Shown piece after piece: positions 43,711 to 52,689 of a DNA stretch of 64,000 nucleotides (its first letter is position 1; the number at the start of each line of letters is the position of its first letter). Below the pieces are notes generated by a model that made no database searches, was not told where the DNA came from, and saw only the letters and a list, made by a program, of their open reading frames with translations. The stretch comes from Rosistilla ulvae. GTDB lineage: Bacteria > Planctomycetota > Planctomycetia > Pirellulales > Pirellulaceae. The stretch covers positions 1,736,001 through 1,800,000 of the forward strand of contig NZ_CP036261.1 in the NCBI RefSeq assembly GCF_007741475.1, read 5' to 3'. Position numbers and translations under genes: made by a program.

Positions 43711-45600
43711 ATGAAGCTTCACGCGCTGACACTCTGCATCGTCCTGTTTGCCCTTACATCGACCGCGACGGCAGCCGATCCCAAGCCGCCTCGGATCTTC
43801 CTCGATAAGAGCGAGCGGGTCGTGATGTTCCAACTCAATCGGCTCTCCAACGAGCAATTGGTGATGGTCCCTCGCGCCACCGACGATCCTAAATACAAAC
43901 CTGTCTTCGCCACGATCCTGACACGCGGCGGCCTCTCGCGACAGGACCGCCAACAAGCCGCCGCAGGATTGGCGGTGCTCAACGGAACCAGCCCGGCGAC
44001 CGAACTGCTCGCCGCGATTTCGGGGCTCGATGAAAGCGATTCCGAAGAGAAAGAAGTTGGCCGCCAATTGGCCGCGATGCTGTTGGCTCAGTCGCCCAAA
44101 GACCTGGCGGATCAAAAACAAGCCTTGATCGACGCGGTCGCTTCCGATTCTGCGATGCTTCGCGCCGTCGGATACGCCGGTCTGATCGCGGGTGATCAAT
44201 CGGATCAAGCATGGGAACTTGCAACCGCCAGCTCGGACAGCAAGCTCGACTATTTGCACTCGATCTCGCTGCTCCCCAAACCAAAGTTGCGATCGTCGCA
44301 GCGAGCGCATGTGATCGAACTGTTCGAGCAATCGAAAGAGAAGGAAATGCGTCGCGCCGCGATCGGTGCACTCCGCAGTATTCCCGCCGACCAAGCCGAC
44401 ACGTTCAGCCGCGTTGCCAAGACGATCGCCGAAAAGCCGCTGGTCGCCGAAGCTGTCTCGACGCTCTTAAAGGTCCCCGCCGACGACCGCGATCCTTCGA
44501 TCGCTCAACAAGTCGTCGCCAGACTGATGCAGCTGGCCGAAGCGACCCCCGCCGCCGATCGGACCAAGCCAGCTTTTTTGAACGCGATGCAATTGGTCGA
44601 TCAATTGATCGGCCTGATGCCCGTCGACCAAGCCCGCACCGTCCGCAAGCGGCTCAGTGAAATCGCCGTTCGCGTGGTCCAGATCCACGCGGTGGAAGAG
44701 GAGATGCGATACGACGTTCCCTATTTCGTCGTCCAAGCGGGCAGCGAGGTGCAGGTCGTTTTGGTCAACGAAGACCTGATGCCGCACAACTTGGTGATCA
44801 CCACGCCGGGCGACCTGAAAGAGGTTGCGGAGCTTGGTTCGGCGATGGATTCGACTCCCGGACCTTCCGGAAAAATGCACGTTCCCGACAGCGACAAAGT
44901 ACTGCATTCGACATCGATGGTCGGGGCGCACCAACGCGAGGCGCTGACCTTTACCGCTCCAGAACAGCCGGGGGAATATCCTTACGTCTGCACTTTTCCA
45001 CGCCACTGGATGCGGATGTATGGCGTGATGGTCGTGGTCGAAGATCTCGATCTGTGGCTGAAGAATCCAGTCGAACCGAAGGATCCGATCGGCAACGATC
45101 GGGCGTTTATCAAGAGCTGGACTGTCGATGATTTTAAGCAGGATCTCGACCTCGCGCTCCGCGGTCGGTCCCCCGAGATCGGCAAGCGAATCTTCACCGA
45201 AGCCAGCTGTGCTCAGTGCCACAAGATGCAAGGCGAAGGGGGGGCGGTCGGCCCCGACCTGACCGACGTCGTCGCGCGTTGGAAGGGAGACCGGTTGGGC
45301 GTCTTGCAGGAGATCCTCGATCCTTCGCACAAGATCGACCCCAAATATGTCGTCCACGTCGTCCTGACCCTCGACGGCAAAGCGATCTCGGGAATCGTAG
45401 TCGAAGAGGACAAGAAGACGATCTCGCTGCTGGCCAATCCCGAATCGAAAGAGCCGACGGTGATCCAGCGCGACGACATCGACATCATGAACAAATCATC
45501 GCAGTCGATGATGCCCAAGGCGCTGATGGATCGCTTCACCCAAGATGAGATCTACGAACTGATGTCCTACCTCGAATCAGCCGAAGCGGCGAAGCCTTAG
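43711..45600 (+). CDS. Fusion: HEAT-like region + azurin-type cupredoxin + c-type cytochrome
   Basis: A 629-residue exported protein with a signal peptide (MKLHALTLCIVLFALTSTATA). The N-terminal part (to about residue 310) is helical and HEAT-like. Next is a cupredoxin domain whose type 1 copper ligands fit azurin exactly: His359 (LMPHNLVI), then Cys427, His432 and Met436 in YVCTFPRHWMRMYG. A cytochrome c domain follows with CAQCH at 500-504 and the TIGR02603-like tail ILDPSHKIDPKYVVHVVLTL. Copper and heme in one chain suggest intramolecular electron transfer in the periplasm. A distal Met ligand, probably in SMMPKALMDRF, is plausible. Its partner enzyme is unknown. Such fusions are typical of planctomycetes. 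Confidence 0.9.
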   Translation: MKLHALTLCIVLFALTSTATAADPKPPRIFLDKSERVVMFQLNRLSNEQLVMVPRATDDPKYKPVFATILTRGGLSRQDRQQAAAGLAVLNGTSPATELLAAISGLDESDSEEKEVGRQLAAMLLAQSPKDLADQKQALIDAVASDSAMLRAVGYAGLIAGDQSDQAWELATASSDSKLDYLHSISLLPKPKLRSSQRAHVIELFEQSKEKEMRRAAIGALRSIPADQADTFSRVAKTIAEKPLVAEAVSTLLKVPADDRDPSIAQQVVARLMQLAEATPAADRTKPAFLNAMQLVDQLIGLMPVDQARTVRKRLSEIAVRVVQIHAVEEEMRYDVPYFVVQAGSEVQVVLVNEDLMPHNLVITTPGDLKEVAELGSAMDSTPGPSGKMHVPDSDKVLHSTSMVGAHQREALTFTAPEQPGEYPYVCTFPRHWMRMYGVMVVVEDLDLWLKNPVEPKDPIGNDRAFIKSWTVDDFKQDLDLALRGRSPEIGKRIFTEASCAQCHKMQGEGGAVGPDLTDVVARWKGDRLGVLQEILDPSHKIDPKYVVHVVLTLDGKAISGIVVEEDKKTISLLANPESKEPTVIQRDDIDIMNKSSQSMMPKALMDRFTQDEIYELMSYLESAEAAKP

Positions 45601-45670
45601 CCCTCGACACGAGGTCAACCAGCCAACGCGTGCTCCTCCCCCAAACGGAGCTTAAAAGCGAGGGTCGAAG

Positions 45671-45940
45671 CTTCACCCTCCGCCAAACGCAGTTTGAAGG
45701 GGAGGGTCGAACCAGCGAAGCGAAGTTCAGGGAAGCGAGTCCTCGCACATTTCCAGACGCTCGATCACGCAGAAGGCCCTCCCCGAAAAACTTGCTTGAC
45801 GCTCGTTTCCCGACCCTCCCAGCGTTCCGCTGGGCGGGTGAAGTGCGCCGTCGCTATCGATCTTCACCCTCCGCCAAACGAAGTTTGAAGAGGAGGGGCG
45901 AACCAGCGAAGCGAGGTTCGGGGAGGCGAGTCCGCGCACA
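45671..45940. repeat. Two direct-repeat copies 191 bases apart in a convergent gap
   Basis: The segments 45671-45749 and 45862-45940 are about 80 bases each and closely similar. Both begin CTTCACCCTCCGCCAAACG and continue through GAACCAGCGAAGCGA to GCGCACA or CGCACA. A third, weaker piece lies near 45635. Open frames across them are repeat by-products. The tract lies between convergent genes, and the IS630 element begins 17 bases after the second copy. Confidence 0.85.
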
Positions 45941-46047
45941 ATTCACCGAGACTCTAGTGCTTTGTCAGGCTTAGGAATTGGGGTTTCCTAAATTGGAAGA
46001 ATCCGGGAGTTTGTAGGTCGATTGCCCCACGAGTCACGGAGGATTCG

Positions 46048-46491
46048 ATGATTAAGAAGTATATCGTTCGGCTTTCGGATACAGAACGGGAAGAACTGAA
46101 GGCGATTGTAAAGAAGCTGAAAGGCTCCTCGCAGAAGGTACGGCGGGCGCTGATCCTTCTCAAAGCTGACACGGAAGGACCTGGCTGGACCGACGCCAAA
46201 ATCGCGGAAGCTTTGGCGTGTCGGATTCAGACCGTGGAGAATCTTCGCAAACGTTTGGTGACCGAAGGGTTCGATACGGCGCTGCACGGGAAACCGCGTT
46301 TGAGCGCCCCGCGAGAGAAGACGCTTGACGGAAAGCAAGAAGCGAAAGTGATCGCCTTGCGGTTGGGGAAACCTCCCAAAGGGTTCGCGAGTTGGTCGCT
46401 GCGTCTGTTGGCAGTCCACGTGGTAGAACTGGGGATCGTGGACTCGATCAGCTACGAAACCGTTCGCCAAACGCTTAAAAAAACGGCATGA
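46048..46491 (+). CDS. IS630 transposase, N-terminal helix-turn-helix part (OrfA)
   Basis: A 147-residue protein carrying the DNA-binding half of an IS630-type transposase. It has a homeodomain-like helix-turn-helix: ILLKADTEGPGWTDAKIAEA followed by CRIQTVENLRKRLVTEGF, then the winged second helix-turn-helix with GFASWSLRLLAVHVVELG. GGAGG lies about 5 bases before the ATG. It ends in ATGA, where OrfB begins. Just before the end is a run of seven A (46477-46483). A -1 shift there would fuse it to OrfB, giving the usual single transposase of about 380 residues. Confidence 0.9.
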   Translation: MIKKYIVRLSDTEREELKAIVKKLKGSSQKVRRALILLKADTEGPGWTDAKIAEALACRIQTVENLRKRLVTEGFDTALHGKPRLSAPREKTLDGKQEAKVIALRLGKPPKGFASWSLRLLAVHVVELGIVDSISYETVRQTLKKTA

Positions 46492-47183
46492 CCAATCGCA
46501 AGATCCAGTATTGGGTGATTCCACCCGACGCCGACTCCGAATTTGTAGCGTGCATGGAAGAAGTCCTAGATACCTACGAAGAACCGTATGATTCGGACTA
46601 TCCCGTGGTGTGCATGGACGAACAGCCGGTCCAGCTTCACAAAGAGACGCGAACGCCGATCCCGGCGACCCGCAATCATGCTCGACGCGTCGATTACGAG
46701 TATGAACGGTGCGGAACCGCCAGCGTGTTCATGTTCACCGAGCCGCTGGCCGGATGGAGAGAAGTCACCGTGCGTCCAAAGCGAACCAAGGTCGATTGGG
46801 CCATCGAAATGGAGGCACTGCTGACGACACGCTACAAAAAGGCGAAGAAGATCATCCTGGTATGTGACAATCTCAATACCCACACCAAAGGCGCCTTCTA
46901 CGAGGCCTTTAAGCCAGAAAAAGCCCGTGCCTTGGTTCGTCGCATCGAGTTCCGTTACACACCCAAGCATGGAAGTTGGCTCAACGCGGCTGAGAACGAA
47001 CTCAGTTCAATGACGCGGCAGTGTATCAACGGTCGTCGATTCGCGACGATTGCGCCGCTGAGAAAGGAAACACAGGCGTGGTCCTCACACTCAAACAGAA
47101 GACAGCGTGGCGTTGACTGGCAATTCCAAGTCAAAGATGCGAGAACAAAACTAAAATCCCTCTACCCCAAAATCAAAGCCTGA
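46488..47183 (+). CDS. IS630 transposase, DDE catalytic part (OrfB)
   Basis: A 231-residue protein with the DDE catalytic core. First Asp in PVVCMDEQPVQLHK, second Asp in IILVCDNLNTHTKGAF, and the Glu in KHGSWLNAAENELSSM, the family's spacing. It overlaps OrfA by 4 bases (ATGA), in the -1 frame relative to it, so it is made by either coupled restart or frameshift on the preceding A run. Its stop codon lies inside the right inverted repeat. No internal stops are seen, so it is likely functional. Confidence 0.92.
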   Translation: MTNRKIQYWVIPPDADSEFVACMEEVLDTYEEPYDSDYPVVCMDEQPVQLHKETRTPIPATRNHARRVDYEYERCGTASVFMFTEPLAGWREVTVRPKRTKVDWAIEMEALLTTRYKKAKKIILVCDNLNTHTKGAFYEAFKPEKARALVRRIEFRYTPKHGSWLNAAENELSSMTRQCINGRRFATIAPLRKETQAWSSHSNRRQRGVDWQFQVKDARTKLKSLYPKIKA

Positions 47184-47190
47184 CAAAGCA

Positions 47191-47703
47191 CTAGGTCTTT
47201 GGGACAACCAATTCCCACGGGGCTTTGGCTCCGTCGCGGCGGAGTGTTTGCGTTGGCTGGGCCTTGGTGAAACGGAGCGTCTGTTTTTCATCGGCTCCCA
47301 TCAACAGCAGCGTGTTGACCTGCGTCGAGGCGACTTCGTGCAGCATCCGGTGGCTGATCCGCAGCTCGCGCGAAGCCGCATCGGGTTGCAATTCCAGGTA
47401 AACCCAGACGTATTTCGTCTCGTTCTCCATCCCAACCCAGTGCCATCGCGCGGGGCGATCTTGGGCGTCGACGGCGATGAATTTCGCTTTCACGTAGGCC
47501 ACAATCGCGGCTTGCAATTGATCGCGATCGGTCGTTTCGAGATCGATCCGTTTGCCAGCGTGCTTCGACAACGCAAGCTGGAAGTCGCGAGGCTCCAGGC
47601 GGATCGCGATTTCAAATCGCCCCGACTGTGGATTCCATTCCCCTTCCGCCAAACTGACGTGAAACGGATGCATCAACATCGATAACAATAGAGGAAGGAT
47701 CAT
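47191..47703 (-). CDS. DUF6702-family protein
   Basis: A 170-residue protein that begins with a short hydrophobic segment (MILPLLLSMLMHPFHVSLAE), probably a signal peptide. HPFHVSLAEGEWNPQSGRFE and a beta-rich core follow, including YVWVYLELQPDA, matching the DUF6702 family. The function is unknown; family members are commonly encoded beside M1 metallopeptidases, as here. The ATG overlaps the stop codon of the peptidase gene (ATGA). Its TAG stop sits on the IS630 target site. The insertion has replaced everything after TA, yet the element's first base G restores TAG, so the protein is unchanged. Confidence 0.8.
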   Translation of the reverse strand: MILPLLLSMLMHPFHVSLAEGEWNPQSGRFEIAIRLEPRDFQLALSKHAGKRIDLETTDRDQLQAAIVAYVKAKFIAVDAQDRPARWHWVGMENETKYVWVYLELQPDAASRELRISHRMLHEVASTQVNTLLLMGADEKQTLRFTKAQPTQTLRRDGAKAPWELVVPKT

Positions 47704-50189
47704 TCGGCCGCCTCCGCAGTTGCAGGCTTCGCCACTGCTGCCGCCGCTGGCTTGGCAGCTTCCGCTTTGGCCGCAGGCTTCTTCTCCGCAGCCTCTTCTT
47801 TGTTCGACTCTTTGCCCTTGTCAGCGTCCGACTTCTTCTTCGCTTCGTTTGCCTTCCGCATCGGGTTGGATGATTTTTTGTCCTTGTACAACTTGAATCG
47901 GCTGGGGACGATCCGCGGCGGATAGAAGTTGTTCGACGCGTCGGTATCGGCCAATTGGTGGCGTGGGTCGAGCTCGATTCTGTCGAGTTCCTTGTCGGTG
48001 ATCACCAGTTTCGAAACCGTTTTGTTGTTCGTTCGCCAGATCTCCGCCGGGATGTCGAGCATCTGTTTCGATCCGTCGGTGTAGCGAATCTCGGCGATGA
48101 TCGGCATCACCAGACCGCCGACGTTTTCGAAGGTCAGGACGTAGAAGTTCGTCTTGCGACGGATCAGTTGTTTCTCTTCGGCGTTCAGGCTTTCGACAAA
48201 CTTCTGAAACGCTTTCCGCGAATCCTCGGTGACTTCCAGTTCGTCGAAGTCGTTGTAAAAGTCTTTCAGGCCAGGGAACAGATCGATCCGTTTTTGCAGC
48301 GGTTCGTTTCGCTCAGCCGACAGCGATGGCCGGCGTTTATCCTTTTCCTGACGTTTGCGTTCGGCGGCTTCGTCGGGATCGGAGCTGTCGATCTGATATA
48401 GCTTGACATCGCGGATCGCGAGATCGACGTGGTCGGTACTATAAAACCATCCGTTCCAAAACCAATCCAAATCGACTCCCGAAGCATCTTCCATCGTGCG
48501 GAAGAAGTCGGCGGGCGTGGGGCGTTTGAATTTCCAACGACGGGCGTATTCGCGGAAGGCAAAATCGAAAAGCTCACGGCCCAAGATCGTCTCGCGCAGG
48601 ATGTTCAGTGCCGTCGCTGGCTTGCCGTAGGCGTTGTTGCCAAACTGCAGAATCGATTCGCTGTTCGTCATGATCGGCATCTGGCCGCTGCTGCGCATGT
48701 AACCGGTGATATCGTCCGGTTCGCCTCGCTTGCTGGGGTAGTCTTCCTCCCATTCCTGCTCGGCGAGATACTGCAGAAACGTATTGAGCCCCTCGTCCAT
48801 CCAGGTCCATTGACGCTCGTCGCTGTTGACGATCATCGGGAAATAATTGTGCCCGACCTCGTGGATGATCACCGAGATCAATCCGTATTTGGTCCGCGCG
48901 GTGTAGGTTTTATCCTCCTCCGGGCGCGGGCCGTTGAAACAGATCATCGGATACTCCATCCCGTAGACCGGACCGTTGACACTGATCGCGATCGGGTAGG
49001 GGTAGTCGAAGGTGTAGCGGCTATAGACGTCCAACGTATGGATGATCGCGTGCGTCGAATATTTGCTCCACAACGGTTCGGCTTCGTTCGGATAATACGA
49101 CATCGCCATCACGGGGTTGTCGTTCTGGTCGTGACCTTGAGCGTCCCAGATGAACTTGCGACTGCTGGCCCAGGCGAAGTCGCGAACGTTTTCAGCATGG
49201 TAGACCCAAGTCTTATCCTGCTTGCTGCGATCCTTTTGATTCTTCAACGCTTCCTCGGGCGTGACGACAAAGATCGGTTCCTCGGCGGTCTTCGCCTTTT
49301 CCAGTCGCTGCCGTTGCGTTTCGGTGAGCACCTCTTCGCCGTTCTGCAAAACGCCGGTCGCCGCGACGATGTGATCGTCCGGAGCGGTGATCCGGACCTC
49401 GAAATCGCCTAGCTCCAACGTGAACTCACCGCGTCCCAAAAACTGCTTGTTCTGCCAGCCTTCGTAATCGGTGAACGCGGCGACGCGGGGATACCAGTGA
49501 GCGATCTCGTAGATGTAGTTGCCGTCTTTCTCGAAGAACTCGTACCCCGTCCGGGCGTGAATTAATTTACTGTCGTTGATCAGGTAGTCGAAGCGGATCT
49601 TGACGGTGGTCGATTCGCCCGGCGGCAACGGCGTGGGAAGATCGATCCGCATCATCGTCTTGACGATCGTGTGCTTCAGCGGTGCGCCTTCGGCATCGGT
49701 CACGCCGTGGATTTTGAAGCCTCCTTCAAACGACTCCCGCGCCAGCAGCGATCGGATCGTATTAAAGGATGCGCGGTCGGAGAAATTCGGCGCCGTCGCG
49801 GTTGCGATCGCGTCGGATCCCGGTTCAAAGATGTTCTGGTCCAATTGGATCCACAGGAAACCAAGCGGCTCGGGGGCGTGGTTGTGGTAGTCGATCGTTT
49901 CGCTGCCGGTGATCTTCTGGTTCTGATCGTCTAACCGCACGTCGATCTTGTAATCGGCTCGCTGCTGCCAATATTCCGGGCCGGGCATTCCCGATGCGGA
50001 GCGGTATTTGTTGGGCGTTGGCAGCCACTGGTCGATCTGCCGAAAATCATCGGTCTGACCGTATTTATTGTTCGGCCGCGGTTGAGCTTGGCTGGCAACC
50101 GGTTCGATGGCAGCGTGGGCGATCAAAATCGCCAAGGCCAGGATGGGAAGAGAGGATCGTCGAAAGAACACGACCATGGAGAGTCTCAT
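47700..50189 (-). CDS. Exported M1-family (gluzincin) metallopeptidase
   Basis: An 829-residue secreted zinc aminopeptidase-like protein. A signal peptide (LPILALAILIAHAAI) lies near the start. The zinc site is HEVGHNYFP at about residue 439, with the third ligand Glu in DEGLNTF, exactly 18 residues after the second His. The substrate-binding GAMEN-like motif appears as VYGMEYPMICF. The last 50 or so residues are Lys/Ala/Glu-rich. It lacks the usual LTA4-hydrolase-type end. The ATG at 50189 is preferred to a longer frame start at 50231; an ATG at 50177 is another choice, and no strong ribosome site is seen. DUF6702 follows with a 4-base overlap. Confidence 0.9.
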   Translation of the reverse strand: MRLSMVVFFRRSSLPILALAILIAHAAIEPVASQAQPRPNNKYGQTDDFRQIDQWLPTPNKYRSASGMPGPEYWQQRADYKIDVRLDDQNQKITGSETIDYHNHAPEPLGFLWIQLDQNIFEPGSDAIATATAPNFSDRASFNTIRSLLARESFEGGFKIHGVTDAEGAPLKHTIVKTMMRIDLPTPLPPGESTTVKIRFDYLINDSKLIHARTGYEFFEKDGNYIYEIAHWYPRVAAFTDYEGWQNKQFLGRGEFTLELGDFEVRITAPDDHIVAATGVLQNGEEVLTETQRQRLEKAKTAEEPIFVVTPEEALKNQKDRSKQDKTWVYHAENVRDFAWASSRKFIWDAQGHDQNDNPVMAMSYYPNEAEPLWSKYSTHAIIHTLDVYSRYTFDYPYPIAISVNGPVYGMEYPMICFNGPRPEEDKTYTARTKYGLISVIIHEVGHNYFPMIVNSDERQWTWMDEGLNTFLQYLAEQEWEEDYPSKRGEPDDITGYMRSSGQMPIMTNSESILQFGNNAYGKPATALNILRETILGRELFDFAFREYARRWKFKRPTPADFFRTMEDASGVDLDWFWNGWFYSTDHVDLAIRDVKLYQIDSSDPDEAAERKRQEKDKRRPSLSAERNEPLQKRIDLFPGLKDFYNDFDELEVTEDSRKAFQKFVESLNAEEKQLIRRKTNFYVLTFENVGGLVMPIIAEIRYTDGSKQMLDIPAEIWRTNNKTVSKLVITDKELDRIELDPRHQLADTDASNNFYPPRIVPSRFKLYKDKKSSNPMRKANEAKKKSDADKGKESNKEEAAEKKPAAKAEAAKPAAAAVAKPATAEAAE

Positions 50190-50503
50190 CAAGTAGGTGG
50201 GAAGGCATGGTGCAAAGCAGCGTCTGTACAATCATAGTACAACGAACACGGGGCGGGGAACGGAAAGCATCCCCCACACGCCCAGCTTATCTCTTTCGTC
50301 CACCAACGCCGGCACCAGCGCAGGTTTAGCGGTCGCGATATGGGCCTTGCCGCAGCAAAACGCGTCTTCAATGCATCGACCGAGGCTCAGATAGCCTGAG
50401 GTCAAACCTCCAAAGGAAGGTCGTGGGCATCGCGTCTACCGAAATCAACGACTTGTGCACGCATACGTTCTAGCCACAGAGATCACAGAGGACACAAAGC
50501 ACG

Positions 50504-50869
50504 ATGAGCGATGACCTGACAGAGAAGATAATTGGGGCCGCGATTGAGGTGCATCGTGTTTTGGGCCCGGGGTTACTGGAGTCTATCTACGAGGAAGCAC
50601 TTTGTTATGAACTCCACATACGTGGCATCGCATGCGAACGACAAAAAGAAATCGATGTGATGTATAAGGGACACATCATCAAGGGACAAAAGCTTGATCT
50701 ATTGGTTGAGGGTGAGGTGGTCGTGGAATTGAAAGCGGTCCAAAAGCTTCCCGACGTGGCTACGGCTCAAACGTTGTCCTATCTCAAATCCACTGGATTG
50801 AGGCGGGCACTACTCATGAATTTCGGTCAGGCGAGGCTTGTCGACGGCATAAAGCGACTTTCTCTGTAA
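50504..50869 (+). CDS. GxxExxY protein (PD-(D/E)XK nuclease-like fold)
   Basis: A 121-residue protein of the GxxExxY family (PF13366). It opens with LTEKIIGAAIEVHRVLGPGL, then the name-giving GLLESIYEEAL. The nuclease-like core has Asp in GQKLDLLVEGEV, VVELKAV (Glu-x-Lys) and QTLSYLKSTG. The biochemical role is not established. The gene is preceded by ACAGAGATCACAGAGGACAC, an element also found in the 131-bp tandem repeats just after it. This suggests it travels with, or is embedded in, a repeat family. No partner genes are seen. Confidence 0.88.
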   Translation: MSDDLTEKIIGAAIEVHRVLGPGLLESIYEEALCYELHIRGIACERQKEIDVMYKGHIIKGQKLDLLVEGEVVVELKAVQKLPDVATAQTLSYLKSTGLRRALLMNFGQARLVDGIKRLSL

Positions 50870-50911
50870 AATCTGCCATACCAGGAATATGCCTCGATCG
50901 CAGGTGCCATC

Positions 50912-51246
50912 GAGCCACAGAGGTCACCGAGAACACAGAGGATCACCAGACAAAAACTCAGTGGCCTCTGAGTCCTCTGTGGCAAGCTTCGAGAATTTAT
51001 TCTGCCGCACATGAATTACGCCGTCACCACCGACGTGACTGTGAGCCACAGAGGGCAACGAGAACACAGAGGGTTACCAGACAAAAACTCAGTGGCCTCT
51101 GAGTCCTCTGTGGCAAGCTTCGAGAATTTATTCTGCCGCACATGAATGACGCCGCCACCGCCGACGTGACTGTGAGCCACAGAGGGCACCGAGAACACAG
51201 AGGATCACCAGACAAAAGCTCAGTGGCCTCTGAGTCCTCTGTGGCA
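50912..51246. repeat. Three-copy tandem repeat, 131-base period
   Basis: Copies begin at about 50912, 51043 and 51174; the third is cut short near 51246. Each starts GAGCCACAGAGG and contains CACCAGACAAAAACTCAGTGG and CCTCTGTGGC, so the ends GCCACAGAGG and CCTCTGTGGC are inverted complements. The units are nearly identical, including the 'linker' GCCGCACATGAAT. It is not a CRISPR array, since there are no variable spacers. The rest of the gap up to pepT (51247-51368) shows nothing. Confidence 0.9.
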
Positions 51247-51368
51247 CGTTACCAATAACTGCAATCGCGTCATACCGAATCGAATGGGACCGATGGCCAC
51301 TGCAATTCAAAATGGCCCAGCAGACGGCACAACGGCTACGCGCTTCGTACATCCGAACAAGCAGCGAC

Positions 51369-52613
51369 TCAGGCCGAAACCTCCGACCACAACCGCAACA
51401 ACTCCTGCAGGTGCTCGACCGCCTGGATCATCTCTTCCAGGCATGCGAATTCGTGTAGCGAATGGATCGCGTGCTGACCGCTGGACAGGTTTGGCGTCGG
51501 CAGCCCCTTTTCCGTCAACGCCGAACCATCGGTCCCGCCGCGGATGATGCTGCGTCGGACCGGGCGGCCCAGATTCCGGAACGCCTGCTCCGCCAGATCG
51601 GCGACCCGCGGATTCTCTCGCAAACCGTCGGCCATGTTGCGGTATTGCGGTTTGACTTCGACGCGGACCGCGAGACCGGGATATTGTTGTTCCGTCGCCG
51701 TTGCCGCTTGCCGCAGTCGATCGGCGTATTGAGTCAGCTCCGCCGTATCGAAGCTCCTCAACAGCACGCGTAATTCGGCGCGGCCTACGCCCCCTTCGAC
51801 CTCATACGGATGAATGAATCCGTCGCGGCCATCGGTCGATTCGGGAGATAGCGAATCGTCGGGCAACTGCTGCAGAAAGAAGCCCGCCGCCCGCGTCGCG
51901 TTGACCATCCGCCCTTTGCCGATCGACGGATGGATGTTCCGCCCGGTAAAGGTGACCAGCACGCCATCGGCCGAAAAAGTTTCGACGTCCAAATCTCCCG
52001 CTCCGCCACCGTCCAACGTGTAAGCGGCGACGGCATCCAATTGAGCCAAGTCGATCTTGTCGGTGCCGTGTCCGATCTCTTCGTCGCAGCTGAACAGGAT
52101 CTTGACCGGGCCGTGGGGCAGTTGCGGATTTTCGATCAGCGTCGCCACCAATTCCATGATGATCGCCACGCCCGCTTTGTCATCGCCTCCCAACAGCGTC
52201 GTGCCATCGGTGGTGATCAAGGTCTTGCCGACCAGATCGGCCAGTTCGGGACAGTCGGCGACGCGGATGACTTGATTGTCTTCGGGCAGCGGAATATCGC
52301 CTCCCTGATAAACGATCACCTGCGGCTTCACATCGTCCCCGGGAGCTTCGGGCGATGTATCGACATGGGAGTTCAGTGCGATCGCCGGAGCGCCAGCGAC
52401 GTTTGCTGGGACCGTTCCCCAGACCAAACCGTGGTCGTCCATGTGCGCATCGGCAACGCCCAGTGCAACCAATTGCTCCGCCAACACGCGGCTCAAATCC
52501 TTCTGCTGCGGACTGCTGGGATAGGTCTCGCTGTGCGGGTCGGCCGCAGTGCCGATCTGAACATATTGCAGGAAACGTTGCAGCAGACGCTCGCGGTTAA
52601 CAGGAACAATCAT
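51369..52613 (-). CDS. pepT: Peptidase T (tripeptide aminopeptidase)
   Basis: A 414-residue dizinc exopeptidase of the M20 family that releases N-terminal residues from tripeptides in the cytosol. It opens with LLQRFLQYVQIGTAADPHSE. The zinc ligands lie in IALNSHVDTSPEAPG (His, Asp) and LLGGDDKAGVAIIMELVA (bridging Asp). The catalytic Glu pair is in ILFSCDEEIGHGTDKIDLAQ, and the C-terminal HAIHSLHEFACLEEMIQAVE supplies the last ligand. The dimerisation domain shows NIHPSIGKGRMVNAT. The length is the family's norm. It is convergent with the GxxExxY gene. Confidence 0.95.
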   Translation of the reverse strand: MIVPVNRERLLQRFLQYVQIGTAADPHSETYPSSPQQKDLSRVLAEQLVALGVADAHMDDHGLVWGTVPANVAGAPAIALNSHVDTSPEAPGDDVKPQVIVYQGGDIPLPEDNQVIRVADCPELADLVGKTLITTDGTTLLGGDDKAGVAIIMELVATLIENPQLPHGPVKILFSCDEEIGHGTDKIDLAQLDAVAAYTLDGGGAGDLDVETFSADGVLVTFTGRNIHPSIGKGRMVNATRAAGFFLQQLPDDSLSPESTDGRDGFIHPYEVEGGVGRAELRVLLRSFDTAELTQYADRLRQAATATEQQYPGLAVRVEVKPQYRNMADGLRENPRVADLAEQAFRNLGRPVRRSIIRGGTDGSALTEKGLPTPNLSSGQHAIHSLHEFACLEEMIQAVEHLQELLRLWSEVSA

Positions 52614-52689
52614 CGGCGGGATTGGGTTGGTGGAAAGGGCGGTGAAGCCCGGGGCTCTTCAAAACGGAATCAGGCGATGAGTATACAAG

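Larger units (their letters stand above)
45957..47191 (+). mobile_element. IS630-family insertion sequence, 1,235 bp, complete
   Basis: The ends are inverted repeats: the left end GTGCTTTGTCAGGCTT (45957-45972) is matched perfectly by the right end (47176-47191). The similarity continues further inward (GGGG at 45982 and its partner). A TA dinucleotide flanks both ends (45955-45956 and 47192-47193), the duplication expected of the IS630/Tc1 superfamily. Two overlapping open frames inside make the transposase. The element appears intact and recent. It sits exactly at the end of the DUF6702 gene. Confidence 0.95.

Noticed and set aside
50912-51246. Possible CRISPR array
   Set aside because: The 131-base units are nearly identical throughout, so there are no variable spacers, and no cas gene is near.
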